From the NCBI RefSeq assembly GCF_000145215.1, contig NC_014392.1, positions 248,001 to 312,000 of the forward strand: DNA of 64,000 nt. Reading direction: 5' to 3'. A program made the translations under genes and the position numbers. Positions 53,701 to 61,160 of the stretch are shown here, piece by piece. The first letter of the stretch is position 1, and each line of letters begins with the position of its first letter. Source of the DNA: Caldicellulosiruptor obsidiansis OB47 (GTDB taxonomy: Bacteria > Bacillota > Thermoanaerobacteria > Caldicellulosiruptorales > Caldicellulosiruptoraceae). The notes below the pieces were generated by a model. That model had not been told where the DNA came from and made no database searches. It saw nothing but the letters and a program-made list of their open reading frames with translations.

Positions 53701-54810
53701 ATACTAAAGATTGAACTTGGTTTTGGTTTTGTATTCCGAGAAGAAAACCTTGAAGATGAGAAAAGGCTTTTAGAGTTTGCAAAGGAAAAAAGTAGCTTTG
53801 CCAGTGAGTTTAAATCTAAGGATTTGAACCAGGTTTTGCAAAGGCTCATATCGGCACACTATGCGGCACAGGTGCAGCTTGCAGAGTTTGGAGCAAATCT
53901 TTATCTTAAAGAGGATGATAAAACTGGTTATGCAAGATATTTATGGACAGCAAAGAAGGATGGGCGACTGCTTTCGTTTTATGAGTTTTTGGAGAAAATA
54001 GAATCTGAAATAATCGAGAAGAAAAATCTTATCACCCAGCAGGAAAGAGAGCTTTTTGAAGAGGTTTTGATAAAAGACATAGGGCGAAGAATCTCAAGTA
54101 AGATAATGCTTGCTCAGGACTGGGTAAAGAGAATGAATGCGCTGATGGACGGCATGGACTTGTCAGGTGCTCTTAAGTTCAGACTTTCGTGGGAGCAGAA
54201 AAAGCAGGAACTTGAAGATGAGCTTTCAACTGCGGAGTTGATAGGACTCATGAGCAAAGACTTGTCTATTGCAACTGATGAAGACAAACAAAAGGTTGTG
54301 AGACACTTCAGGGCACGTATTGAAAGAGCAAAAAGACTTCAGGACTCACCCGACAGTTTTCGAAGTCTTTATGAGATAATGAAAGAGATTTTGGATTACA
54401 GGCAGTGGTTTGAGTTCAGGCTCTATTATCAAAGAGGTATGGAAAACAAAAGAGAGCTTACAAACAACGCATACGACAAGTTTTCTGGTGGCGAAAAAGC
54501 ACTTTCCATTTATGTTCCACTTTTAGCAGCTCTTTGTGCAAAGTACCAGAGCGCTGCAAGTTTTGCACCGCGCATAATTGCGCTTGATGAGGCGTTTGCT
54601 GGCGTTGATGAGAACAACATTGAAAAGATGTTTGAACTTATTGAAAATCTTGAATTTGACTATATTATGAACTCTCAGATTCTGTGGGGAGATTACAAAA
54701 CAGTGCCAGGTCTTTGCATTTATGAACTTATTTCAGACCGAAGCAAAGGCTGTGTTCTCAAAGTAAAATACATCTGGAACGGGTACAAGAAGGTGTTGGT
54801 GGAGATATGA
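50752..54810 (+). CDS. jetC: Wadjet SMC-like ATPase JetC (TIGR02680-like)
   Basis: TTG 50752, 8 bases after GGAGG, is favoured over ATG 50758 (spacing 14) and ATG 50737. The ~1352-residue SMC/MukB-like motor has Walker A RGPNASGKSVTMQSFITLLL (about 38-46), two long coiled-coil arms (~250-590 and ~700-1010) and a hinge near 594-690 (LLQKGVPFIPFYMAVDF...). The C-terminal head carries the signature KFSGGEKALSIYVPLLAALC (about 1243) and Walker B IIALDEAFAGVDENN (about 1274). In Wadjet it extrudes DNA loops and detects small closed circles. All ATPase residues are intact, so the system looks active. Confidence 0.88.
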   Translation: MKMSKENRWVLSRAGVFNYWYYDEEYFDFYDGRMLIRGPNASGKSVTMQSFITLLLDGNYHPSRLDSFGSNARKLEDYVLGEQGPGQKNEAIAYLFLEFKRQNVFVSVGMGIRAKRGTSTDTWYFVLTDGRRFGIDIFFYEKIGDQKIPLTKKKFENLIGDGGKVFSSRKDYMEEVNKILFGFENIEDFENLIDLIVRIRTPKLSRDIKPDTVCRMLQESLPALSESDLRSLSDSIENMDKIQTELKNLEIIKDVLEKLKKVYDEYNQLLLAQSIFRVVESSKEYYSLKKELENTQTELEKNSKLKAQIEEKIEDLKKEQESLSFRLENIKESDVFKLQTELSTIEEELKNIESQKTKKISQLNAASQKLEKERQELKALEEDLEKCRKRIKDYIDEGKLLVEFIGFQRFLETLDMYLLQNGSLDILKEELSSFLSQVEIVLKNYEKLSEIKKDLDDLYRNLDRNRTEAQKVEEEIQNLLFQLEDVKNSLKNAISIYFEQNEVFKAQDEQKTVIFQAINSCEKKGDYGRIYSILDDIYNFHYLAISDTIRRLEFEIETLNSQIKAKKEEIEKIKSQKDDEIILSPQQKKVRDRLLQKGVPFIPFYMAVDFKDGVDERKKAIIEDALSSLGILNALIVPEKYKDVLSDLMDDEKEMILISKPAYFSHLLNQFLEVANFDGPIELKQEVAAVIDSIFATEKDDGIYICEDGRFGSGILKGRTTTCENARFIGIENRRRYRQMLISQLEDEIQKISLELEGKKQEKNVQKTLLEKLKEERNSFPSMVDLDTAFEMIEERENHKSKLQKEIEFLEKKIRELLGRENSLKHEISVIATKLSVTATRDNFLKLRQEAQKLERLLFVLEKETEMEKVVSNSATTKKKLILQIEESLQSLSLDLQNLKARWENLDVRRTEIVRRLSSDDAQKLFEEEKRAIQRLNSIPKEIEDFNKSLQETIAKISQLETLIEIKGLHLEKAKEEYSNSLEILKIELGFGFVFREENLEDEKRLLEFAKEKSSFASEFKSKDLNQVLQRLISAHYAAQVQLAEFGANLYLKEDDKTGYARYLWTAKKDGRLLSFYEFLEKIESEIIEKKNLITQQERELFEEVLIKDIGRRISSKIMLAQDWVKRMNALMDGMDLSGALKFRLSWEQKKQELEDELSTAELIGLMSKDLSIATDEDKQKVVRHFRARIERAKRLQDSPDSFRSLYEIMKEILDYRQWFEFRLYYQRGMENKRELTNNAYDKFSGGEKALSIYVPLLAALCAKYQSAASFAPRIIALDEAFAGVDENNIEKMFELIENLEFDYIMNSQILWGDYKTVPGLCIYELISDRSKGCVLKVKYIWNGYKKVLVEI

Positions 54811-56069
54811 GCGATAAAAAGCTTTTACAAGAGTGCATAGAATACTTTTCGCACAAGGGTTTTTCGCGTGTGCTGGAGCTCATATATGATAAATACAGAT
54901 CACTTGGCAGGTTTTCAGGCAGGGTTGTGCTTGAAAAGCCAGATCCAGTTGAAAAAGAGATGCTTTCGCGATATCTTGGAAGAATTATAAGCGGTGATAA
55001 AGTAGTTATCAATGTAAAAGAGTTTGCGCAAAAGAGATTTGAGCAGACCAAATTTTCTTCGCTTGATTTTAAAGATGTGCTATCACACGTATTGAAAAAA
55101 GATGTTTTGACAAAAAAAGAAGAAAAAGAAAGCAGACAAAAGCAACTTTCAAGTTTTCTTGAAAAGTTAGAAAAACAGTTGGCAAACGGCACAGATAGTG
55201 AGTGTGTATTTCAAGCTGTAAAAGAAAATTTCAAATGGTTTGAAGGGTATTTTAAGAAATATTCTGAAGAAAAGCTTTTAAGTATTTTAAGCCATAGCAT
55301 AAAAGCTGCCGCAACAAAGCCAGAAAAAATTGAAAGTCTTGCAGTGTTTGCAACCAGAATAGCACATGACCCCCACTTTTTTGACGAAGACCGCGACAGT
55401 GGCAAGATATTTTTGAAGATTTTAAGCCTGCTGAAAAATGTTGAATATCCAAAGTCTTCAGAAGAAAAAGCAGAGCTTTTGTACATGCACAACATTGTCA
55501 TAGATGAGCTTTCAAACTGGTGTTTAGTGTATGGTATAGGTGCAATTACAGAAAACGAAAAAGAGGACGAAGCGCTCAAAATCTTTGCTTTGCAAAAAAA
55601 GCCGGTGATTCTGCCTCTTTATACCATTAAGGATTACAAGCAGTTTTTTGGATATTCAAATAAAATTGTGGTTGTAGAAAACCCTGCTGTGTTTTCAATG
55701 CTGATGCAAGCTTGCAGTGATATTTCTCTCATTTGTACAAACGGGCAGCTAAGACTTTCTACAAAGATTTTGCTTGAAAGTCTTTGTAAAGGAGGCTTTA
55801 CTATATTTTATTCAGGTGACTTTGACCCTGAAGGACTCTTGATAGCGGATAGGATTGTTCAAAACTATGGTGCTATTCCCCTTTGCCTAGATGAAGAAAG
55901 TTATCTTTTGTCTTTGTCTAATAATAGAATTTCACAAAAGAGACTTGTGATGCTCCGAAACGTAAAGAGCCCAGAGCTTTTTGATGTATGCAGTAAAATG
56001 AAAGAATTAAAGCTTTCGGGGTATCAGGAAAGGATAGTTGATAGAATTGTTGAAAAGTTAAAAAGTTAA
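54807..56069 (+). CDS. jetD: Wadjet nuclease JetD (Toprim, DUF2399/TIGR02679-like)
   Basis: The 420-residue protein overlaps jetC by the ATGA junction. The N-terminal ~190 residues are helical and include a DUF3323-like part. The C-terminal Toprim nuclease, related to topoisomerase VI A, has the catalytic glutamate in IVVVENPAVFSMLM (about 290) and the acidic DxDxE-type stretch in FTIFYSGDFDPEGLLIADRI (about 340). JetD cleaves the DNA of plasmids trapped by JetABC. The motif set is the DUF2399 form, which distinguishes type III from type I (DUF2220). Last gene of the operon; a terminator follows. Confidence 0.87.
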   Translation: MSDKKLLQECIEYFSHKGFSRVLELIYDKYRSLGRFSGRVVLEKPDPVEKEMLSRYLGRIISGDKVVINVKEFAQKRFEQTKFSSLDFKDVLSHVLKKDVLTKKEEKESRQKQLSSFLEKLEKQLANGTDSECVFQAVKENFKWFEGYFKKYSEEKLLSILSHSIKAAATKPEKIESLAVFATRIAHDPHFFDEDRDSGKIFLKILSLLKNVEYPKSSEEKAELLYMHNIVIDELSNWCLVYGIGAITENEKEDEALKIFALQKKPVILPLYTIKDYKQFFGYSNKIVVVENPAVFSMLMQACSDISLICTNGQLRLSTKILLESLCKGGFTIFYSGDFDPEGLLIADRIVQNYGAIPLCLDEESYLLSLSNNRISQKRLVMLRNVKSPELFDVCSKMKELKLSGYQERIVDRIVEKLKS

Positions 56070-56126
56070 TATTTTTCGAAAATAGAGCTAAAAGATAATA
56101 TTAATAGAAGTTGTAAGTAAATTCTT

Positions 56127-56165
56127 AGGGCTGGTATAGATTTACATCCCAGCCCTTTTTAGCAC
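56127..56165 (+). terminator. Terminator after Wadjet operon
   Basis: GGGCTGG and CCAGCCC pair around TATAGATTTACAT, followed by TTTTTAGC; the HK gene converges from the other side. Confidence 0.85.
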
Positions 56166-56178
56166 TTAAATAGTTTAA

Positions 56179-57531
56179 TTAATATTTGAGTTTTACCACA
56201 AACTCAGCACCTTCTCCTTTTTTACTAAATACACTAATTTCACCATTATGCATTTGTATTATCTCTTTTGCTATTGCTAAGCCCAGCCCGCCTATTCCTT
56301 TTTTTGCACTTTTGCTGTAAAATCTATTGAAAATATAAGGCAAATCTGCTTCATCAATACCTTCCCCATCATCTTTGATTGATACTTTGATAAAGTCATT
56401 TTCTTTTTCAGCTTTTATATAAACGTTTCCTGTGTCGTTTGTATGATTGACAGCATTGATAATAATGTTGCTAAAAGCCCTTTTTAGAAGTTTGCTATCA
56501 GCTTTTGTTACGATATCATCTTCAAAAAGCCAAAACTTCCTATTTCCTTTTATAATGTTTACTTCGCTGATAATTTCATTAAAAAGGCTTTTTAAGTTTA
56601 TAGGTTGTATATTCAACTGTATAGTACCAGATTGTAGTTTTGATAGCTCAAGAATTTCATTTATAAGATTATTTAGGTGGTCGGCCTCAACCATGATTGA
56701 GTAGGCATATTCTTTAATTTGGTCTTTGTTTAATATGTCATCATATATAGCTTCAGCATAACTTTTTATTATGCTCAGCGGAGTTCTCAATTCATGAGTT
56801 GTATTTGCTATAAAGTCCCTCCTTAGCTTTTCGGTTTTAGAAAGATTTTGAGCCATAAATGTGATTGTTTTTGCAAGCTCACCAATTTCGTCTTTGTTTT
56901 TAATATCAATTTTAATATTGTAATCTCCACTTGTTATAGCTTTAGCAGCATCAATGATCTTAAGAATGGGTTTTGTAAATAAACTGCTAAGTACATATGC
57001 ACCAATAATTGATACCAAAATAGCAATAATAAAAAGCATAAAGATTTGATTCTTGACATTCTGAAGGTCATTTTGAATATCATGCAAAGGTGTATGGATA
57101 AATATTGCTCCTACAATTTTGTTATTGTTAATTACAGGTATTCCTAATGTAATTAATGTACTTCCTTGAAATGTTTTTTGGTCTGTCCGATAGATAGTTT
57201 TTCCTGATAATACATCTAAAATTACTTGTCTTTCAATGTTCCTTGTTCTTCCAAACATAAATCTGCCATGAGATTCTATCAAATTTCCGTTTGCATCATA
57301 TATTGATACGCTTCCGTTGATGATATTAGCGATATTGTCTGCTTCGCTTGAATAATCAAGGTTGTTCCTGTATTTATCAGAAATGTCTTTTGCATATTGA
57401 ATTATTCTATTTTTTAGATTAGCTTTAAAACCACTTGTGACAATATTTCCTTGAAGAAAAAAGCTTAAAGCTAACATACAGAAGAGTAAAATAAGTGTAT
57501 AAATCAATAGTTTAAAACTTATCCTTCTCAT
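56179..57531 (-). CDS. Sensor histidine kinase
   Basis: The 450-residue kinase has an N-terminal membrane helix (LLIYTLILLFCMLALSFFL) and an extracytoplasmic sensing domain of ~140 residues with a Cache-like strand pattern (GSVSIYDANGNLIESHGRFM, STLITLGIPVINNNKIVGAI). A second helix (IFMLFIIAILVSIIGAYVLS), a HAMP domain and the HisKA motif FIANTTHELRTPLSII follow. The ATPase domain has NIIINAVNHTN, DDGEGI and GIGGLGLAIAKEI. It phosphorylates the response regulator encoded just upstream, with a 4-base overlap. The signal is unknown; envelope stress is plausible from the secreted protein across the divergent region. Confidence 0.92.
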   Translation of the reverse strand: MRRISFKLLIYTLILLFCMLALSFFLQGNIVTSGFKANLKNRIIQYAKDISDKYRNNLDYSSEADNIANIINGSVSIYDANGNLIESHGRFMFGRTRNIERQVILDVLSGKTIYRTDQKTFQGSTLITLGIPVINNNKIVGAIFIHTPLHDIQNDLQNVKNQIFMLFIIAILVSIIGAYVLSSLFTKPILKIIDAAKAITSGDYNIKIDIKNKDEIGELAKTITFMAQNLSKTEKLRRDFIANTTHELRTPLSIIKSYAEAIYDDILNKDQIKEYAYSIMVEADHLNNLINEILELSKLQSGTIQLNIQPINLKSLFNEIISEVNIIKGNRKFWLFEDDIVTKADSKLLKRAFSNIIINAVNHTNDTGNVYIKAEKENDFIKVSIKDDGEGIDEADLPYIFNRFYSKSAKKGIGGLGLAIAKEIIQMHNGEISVFSKKGEGAEFVVKLKY

Positions 57532-58181
57532 TTTTTCACCTCAAATTTATATCCGTATCCTCTTACTGTTTTTATACAATCTCTGAGTTCACCAAGTTTT
57601 TCGCGCAAGTTTTTAATATGTGTATCCACAGTTCTGAGGTCACCGTAATATTCGTAGCCCCATACACTGTTTAAAATCTGTTCTCTTGAAAGAGCAATAT
57701 TTTGTCTTTCGTATAAATACAATAGAAGTTCATATTCTTTTTGGGTAAGATTTAATTTTTGACCTTTTACATATACTTCTCGTGCTGCTTTGTCGATGAA
57801 CAAAATGTCATTTGAACTGGGCTTTTTGGTTCTCTTTAAAATTGCCTTTACACGTGCAACAATCTCCTTGGGACTGACAGGTTTTACAACATAGTCATCA
57901 GCACCAAGTTCAAATCCGAATATCTTATCATCATCCTCTCCACGGGCTGTAAGCATAATAACTGGCGTATCGTCTTTTTTCCTTATTTCTCTCAACACAC
58001 TCCAGCCATCTTTTTGGGGTAACATCACATCTAAGATTACAACAGAGTACATTGAAGGTTGAAATTTTTCGATTGCTTCGTTTCCGTCCGATGCTTCTTC
58101 TACTTCAAATCCTTCTTTTTCAAGATACAATTTCATTATTTTTCTTAGCTTTTCTTCATCTTCAATCAACAATATCTTCAA
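57528..58181 (-). CDS. OmpR/PhoB-family response regulator
   Basis: The 217-residue protein starts at TTG 58181 behind GAGGAGGG. The receiver domain has the acidic pair LIEDEE, phospho-acceptor Asp51 in VVILDVMLPQKDGW, VIMLTARGEDDD and ADDYVVKPVSPKEI. The C-terminal winged helix has LNLTQKEYELLLYLYERQNI and VDTHIKNLREKLGELRDCIK then VRGYGYKF. OmpR-type regulators bind direct repeats of 11-bp period as head-to-tail dimers, which matches the four boxes at 60283-60321. The IS110 element inserted in its upstream region may have separated it from its own promoter. Confidence 0.93.
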   Translation of the reverse strand: MKILLIEDEEKLRKIMKLYLEKEGFEVEEASDGNEAIEKFQPSMYSVVILDVMLPQKDGWSVLREIRKKDDTPVIMLTARGEDDDKIFGFELGADDYVVKPVSPKEIVARVKAILKRTKKPSSNDILFIDKAAREVYVKGQKLNLTQKEYELLLYLYERQNIALSREQILNSVWGYEYYGDLRTVDTHIKNLREKLGELRDCIKTVRGYGYKFEVKK

Positions 58182-58369
58182 GATTAAAATTTTCCCTCCT
58201 CTCTCAATGTATCTTTGATTTTCTCAAAATATCTCTCGATTTCTTTAAATTTCGCTATCGAAACAAATAATATCATTCTTGATATTGCTATTATTGCTTT
58301 ATTCTACCATGCGAAGATTAAACTCAACCTACTTTTTGTATTAATTTAGATATTTTACCATATTACGGC

Positions 58370-58757
58370 GGGTTTTTACCCACAATAACCATGGCGTTTA
58401 CCCTCTCATGTCTCTCAGGGTCTTTGCTTATTTGCCCTCAATTCCTTCGTCCCATCTACCATGGCGTGGAAGTCGGTTATGCTCGTATGCAGGGTCTTCG
58501 CCCTTATGGGGGATGTACTCCGACCACCCGCTCTCATTTTTCAATCTACCTATAAAAAATCATTTAATTCCTTTTTCCTTCACTTCTTACCCTCAACACA
58601 TTCTCTATGATTTGAACTCCTACCAAAAGGGGCGCTTTGCTTCTTGACATGACTTTATTCCATTCGCAAAGCTAAGAAACTTTTACCCCTTCAGATGTGA
58701 ATCACTCAAACTATTGCTCCTACTTTAAACTAAGATTTCTCAAGTTATCTTTTTATT
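58370..58757 (-). ncRNA. Candidate bridge RNA / structured 3' non-coding region of IS110
   Basis: About 390 bases between the transposase stop and the right end have no coding potential and are much GC-richer than neighbours in 58385-58540. Two arms share the same borders and spacing: ACCATGGCG at 58388 and 58458, and CAGGGTCTT at 58416 and 58490. The sequences between the borders differ, 19 bases in one and 23 in the other. IS110-family elements are known to encode bridge RNAs with two such programmable loops (target and donor); in the IS1111-type subgroup the RNA lies 3' of the gene. The assignment is inference. Confidence 0.5.
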
Positions 58758-58760
58758 CTT

Positions 58761-60047
58761 TTACGCTGTTCTTGCTAATGTCTCTCTCTTTATATCGCTC
58801 AACATCTTATTACCATCATACCTTATCCCTTTTTTCAAAATCGCATAAAATATCCTTATCAACTTACAGCAAAGCGCTATCAGTGATTGCTTCTTCTTCA
58901 ATGGATTGTTCTGCCGCGTTGTGTAATACATGTGCAGCTGTTTAAATTCTTCATTCTTTGCTACTATTGTAATCATGGCCCTGAACAAACTACTTCGAAG
59001 CCGCCCTCGCCCTCTTTTGCTTATACATGTCTGCCCCTTGTACTTGCCAGAACTATTCTCAATTATATTAAGACCAGCTAATTTCTGGATCTGTCTCGCA
59101 TCCTCATACCTCCTTATATCTCCAACCTCAGAAATAAACCCAACTGCTGTTTTTACACCAACACCTTTTATTTCAAGCAGCCTATCACCATTCGGCACAT
59201 CTTTCAAAAGCTCTGCCATCTCACCTTCTATCTCTTCTACCTGCTTCTTTAAAAGCTCATATTCTTCAAGCAAATATTTTATCTCTTGTCTTGCCAGCTT
59301 TCTACCTTCTTTTTTACCTATACTCCTTTTAGCAGTCTCTACTAAATCCATCGCCCTCCTGCGACTAATCGCACGTTTATCTACTTTGTCACGCCAGTAC
59401 TCTATAATCCCTTCTACTTCCTTTTCTATTACATCACTTGGCAATGGCATCTCTTTTAGGGTCAATAGCGCTACCTTGCCTTCCCAATCAGAAAATACCT
59501 CTAAAAACTCTGGAAAATAGATATCCAGCCAGTTGATTATTTGATTTTTTAAAACGTTCAGCTGTTTTTGTAGCCTTTCATATATGTTCATCGCTACTCT
59601 CATCTCAGCATATATACCCTCGGGTATATTTGGTTCTGTGTATCTTCCATCCTTCACAAGCATCGCTATCGTCTTCGGATCCTTTATATCGCTCTTTGTT
59701 TGCGTATTATCATCAAGCTCCTTGCTCCTCTTCACGTGAAAAGGATTCACTAAAACCACTTTTATGCCATTCTCTCTTAAGTACTGCTCAAAGCACAGCC
59801 AGTAATGCCCTGTAGGTTCTATCCCAACTATCATGTTGTCTTTGCCATTGGCTTTCATTATCTTATTTGCCCAATCCAAAAATTTTTCCATACCTTCTTT
59901 TCTATTCTCAAACTCTATTCTCTTGCCAAGCTCCACTCCTCTAAAATCAAATGCTCTTCCAACATGCCTTTCCTTCGCTATGTCTACTCCTACAACTAAA
60001 GTTTTTTCTGTTACTTGTAATATCTTTTCATTTTGTGTATACTTCAA
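58761..60047 (-). CDS. IS110-family DEDD transposase (bridge-RNA recombinase)
   Basis: TTG 60047, eight bases after GGAGG, gives about 428 residues and agrees with the start of the fragment copy at 1228. The RuvC-like domain has the acidic residues in VVGVDIAKERHVG, MIVGIEPTGHYWLCF and TKSDIKDPKTIAMLV. A long helical linker follows, and the C-terminal Tnp_20 domain has LLEIKGVGVKTAVGFISEVG, QKLAGLNIIENSSGKYKGQT and the catalytic serine region ISKRGRGRLRSSLFRAM. All key residues are present, so it is probably active. An RNA-guided mode of recombination follows from family knowledge. Confidence 0.92.
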   Translation of the reverse strand: MKYTQNEKILQVTEKTLVVGVDIAKERHVGRAFDFRGVELGKRIEFENRKEGMEKFLDWANKIMKANGKDNMIVGIEPTGHYWLCFEQYLRENGIKVVLVNPFHVKRSKELDDNTQTKSDIKDPKTIAMLVKDGRYTEPNIPEGIYAEMRVAMNIYERLQKQLNVLKNQIINWLDIYFPEFLEVFSDWEGKVALLTLKEMPLPSDVIEKEVEGIIEYWRDKVDKRAISRRRAMDLVETAKRSIGKKEGRKLARQEIKYLLEEYELLKKQVEEIEGEMAELLKDVPNGDRLLEIKGVGVKTAVGFISEVGDIRRYEDARQIQKLAGLNIIENSSGKYKGQTCISKRGRGRLRSSLFRAMITIVAKNEEFKQLHMYYTTRQNNPLKKKQSLIALCCKLIRIFYAILKKGIRYDGNKMLSDIKRETLARTA

Positions 60048-60050
60048 AGA

Positions 60051-60120
60051 GGGTACCTCCTTTGTTGTGTTTTGTCGTAAGTTGTACAACTTACATTCTG
60101 TATTTTACCAGGAGGTACCT
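60051..60120 (-). promoter_or_regulatory. Ribosome-site-sequestering inverted repeat upstream of IS110 transposase
   Basis: On the minus strand GGTACCTCCT (60110-60120) can pair with AGGAGGTACC (60051-60061), which contains the transposase ribosome site. Between them lies the 18-base palindrome GTAAGTTGTACAACTTAC (60077-60094). The outer pair is conserved in the truncated copy (1174-1184 with 1212-1222), while the inner palindrome is not. Transcripts entering from outside would fold and hide the ribosome site. Confidence 0.6.
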
Positions 60121-60282
60121 TATCTTTTCAAATCTCATTTTTCGTCATTTTCACTCATTTTCGTTCATTACAGGAATGCTCTTGTAAATTTATATACAGG
60201 CAAAATTAATTCTTAAATAGATTTTATCAAAGATTTGATAAAAAATCTTTATTCCTATACACAATTTAGTAAAAAGATTTTC

Positions 60283-60321
60283 TTCACAAAAACTCCACAA
60301 TTTCTTCACATCAGTTTCACA
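60283..60321 (+). promoter_or_regulatory. Four phased TTCACA-type boxes (OmpR/PhoP-like operator)
   Basis: TTCACA (60283), TCCACA (60294), TTCACA (60305) and TTCACA (60316) are spaced by exactly five bases, an 11-bp period. This is the geometry of OmpR/PhoB/PhoP regulator sites (PhoP box TT-A-A type hexamers). TATATT at 60331-60336 could be the -10 of the following gene, placing the boxes over the -35 region as for an activator. The regulator encoded at 57528 is the natural candidate. Confidence 0.7.
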
Positions 60322-60380
60322 AAACACCTTTATATTTAAACTTGCAAAACAAAATTTTAGTTTTTGGGAGGTTGATTTAA

Positions 60381-60932
60381 ATGAAAAGAAGAATAGGTTT
60401 TGTGGTAGCCGTGGCTTTATTAGTGCTTGCCCTGAACTTGGCTGCTTTTGCCGCAACAAGTGTTTCAAACACCAATCCAGCATCAGCAACTAATACCACA
60501 GTTTTGCACATGGCAAGAGGATATGGTGCTCAGTTTATGGCATCAATTGTAGCAAAGCTGACAGGCCTTACAGTTGATGAGGTTGTATATTTGAGGTCCC
60601 AAGGACAAACTTTCTACCAGATAGCTTTGTCAAAAGGTGTGACAGCTGAGAAGTTTAAGGATGCTATATATCAAGAAAAAGTTGCTTTAGTTGACCAAAA
60701 AGTAAAAGATGGCGTTATTACAAAAGAACAGGCTGATGCAATAAAAGCACAGATGAAAGCACGAATTGATAGCTGCAACGGACAGGGTTACGCAAACAGA
60801 CCACAAACTGGGTATGGACTATTTGGTGGTGGAAATGGGCAAAAGCAGGGTATTTGGCAAGGCAGAGGTATTGGCTACGGCAGAGGTATGAGAGGTTTTG
60901 TAAATGGAAATTCTTCGAATCAATCAAAATAA
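60381..60932 (+). CDS. Small secreted protein, DUF2680-like
   Basis: ATG 60381 behind GGGAGGTTG gives 183 residues. A clear signal peptide (RIGFVVAVALLVLALNLAAF-AA) is followed by a helical domain, ASIVAKLTGLTVDEVVYLRS then GQTFYQIALSKGVTAEKFKD and DGVITKEQADAIKAQMKARI, like DUF2680 proteins in Firmicutes. The tail is Gly/Gln/Arg-rich (GGGNGQKQGIWQGRGIGYGR). Its promoter carries the phased boxes at 60283-60321, and the two-component system lies on the other side of the IS110 insertion. Likely an envelope-stress or metal-linked accessory protein; function unknown. Confidence 0.75.
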   Translation: MKRRIGFVVAVALLVLALNLAAFAATSVSNTNPASATNTTVLHMARGYGAQFMASIVAKLTGLTVDEVVYLRSQGQTFYQIALSKGVTAEKFKDAIYQEKVALVDQKVKDGVITKEQADAIKAQMKARIDSCNGQGYANRPQTGYGLFGGGNGQKQGIWQGRGIGYGRGMRGFVNGNSSNQSK

Positions 60933-60945
60933 GTAAGTAGAAATT

Positions 60946-60990
60946 TGGGCTTAGCAGGGTGTTTTTGCTCTGCTAAGCCTATTTTTTATA
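60946..60990 (+). terminator. Terminator after the DUF2680-like gene
   Basis: GGCTTAGCAGGG and CTCTGCTAAGCC pair around TGTTTTTG, followed by TATTTTTT. The stretch 60991-61160 is A/T-rich and shows only a weak GCAGGC/GCCTGA repeat near 61126-61150. Confidence 0.88.
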
Positions 60991-61160
60991 AACAATTTTA
61001 ACCAGTTTATAATAATCTTCTTAGGTTGTTAACACTAAAATAAATTGTATTCAAAGATGATTTTGAACATTTAACAATAGCAGGTCCAAAAAATTTTTCT
61101 TAACATAATCTCAATTTCCAAAAAAGCCTGAAAATTAACAAGAGCAGGCATCTAAATAAT

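Larger units (their letters stand above)
58300..60181 (-). mobile_element. Complete IS110-family insertion sequence
   Basis: The element lies between the two-component system and the small secreted protein. Its left end (minus-strand sense) is near 60181, where similarity with the fragment at 1114 begins (AGCATTCCTGTAATGAACG). The right end is not defined by a second copy and is placed around 58300-58370. It has an intact transposase, a ~130-base leader and an unusually long, GC-richer 3' non-coding part. As usual for IS110, no terminal inverted repeats are seen. Confidence 0.8.

Noticed and set aside
48068..56069. MukBEF or SbcCD-type system as explanation for the SMC-like gene cluster
   Set aside because: Four-gene order with a Toprim DUF2399-like last gene and DUF2397-like first gene fits Wadjet; no SbcD phosphoesterase or MukF features.
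58408..58945. Short plus-strand reading frames in the IS110 3' region
   Set aside because: No ribosome sites, no family character, and the DNA looks like structured RNA rather than protein-coding.
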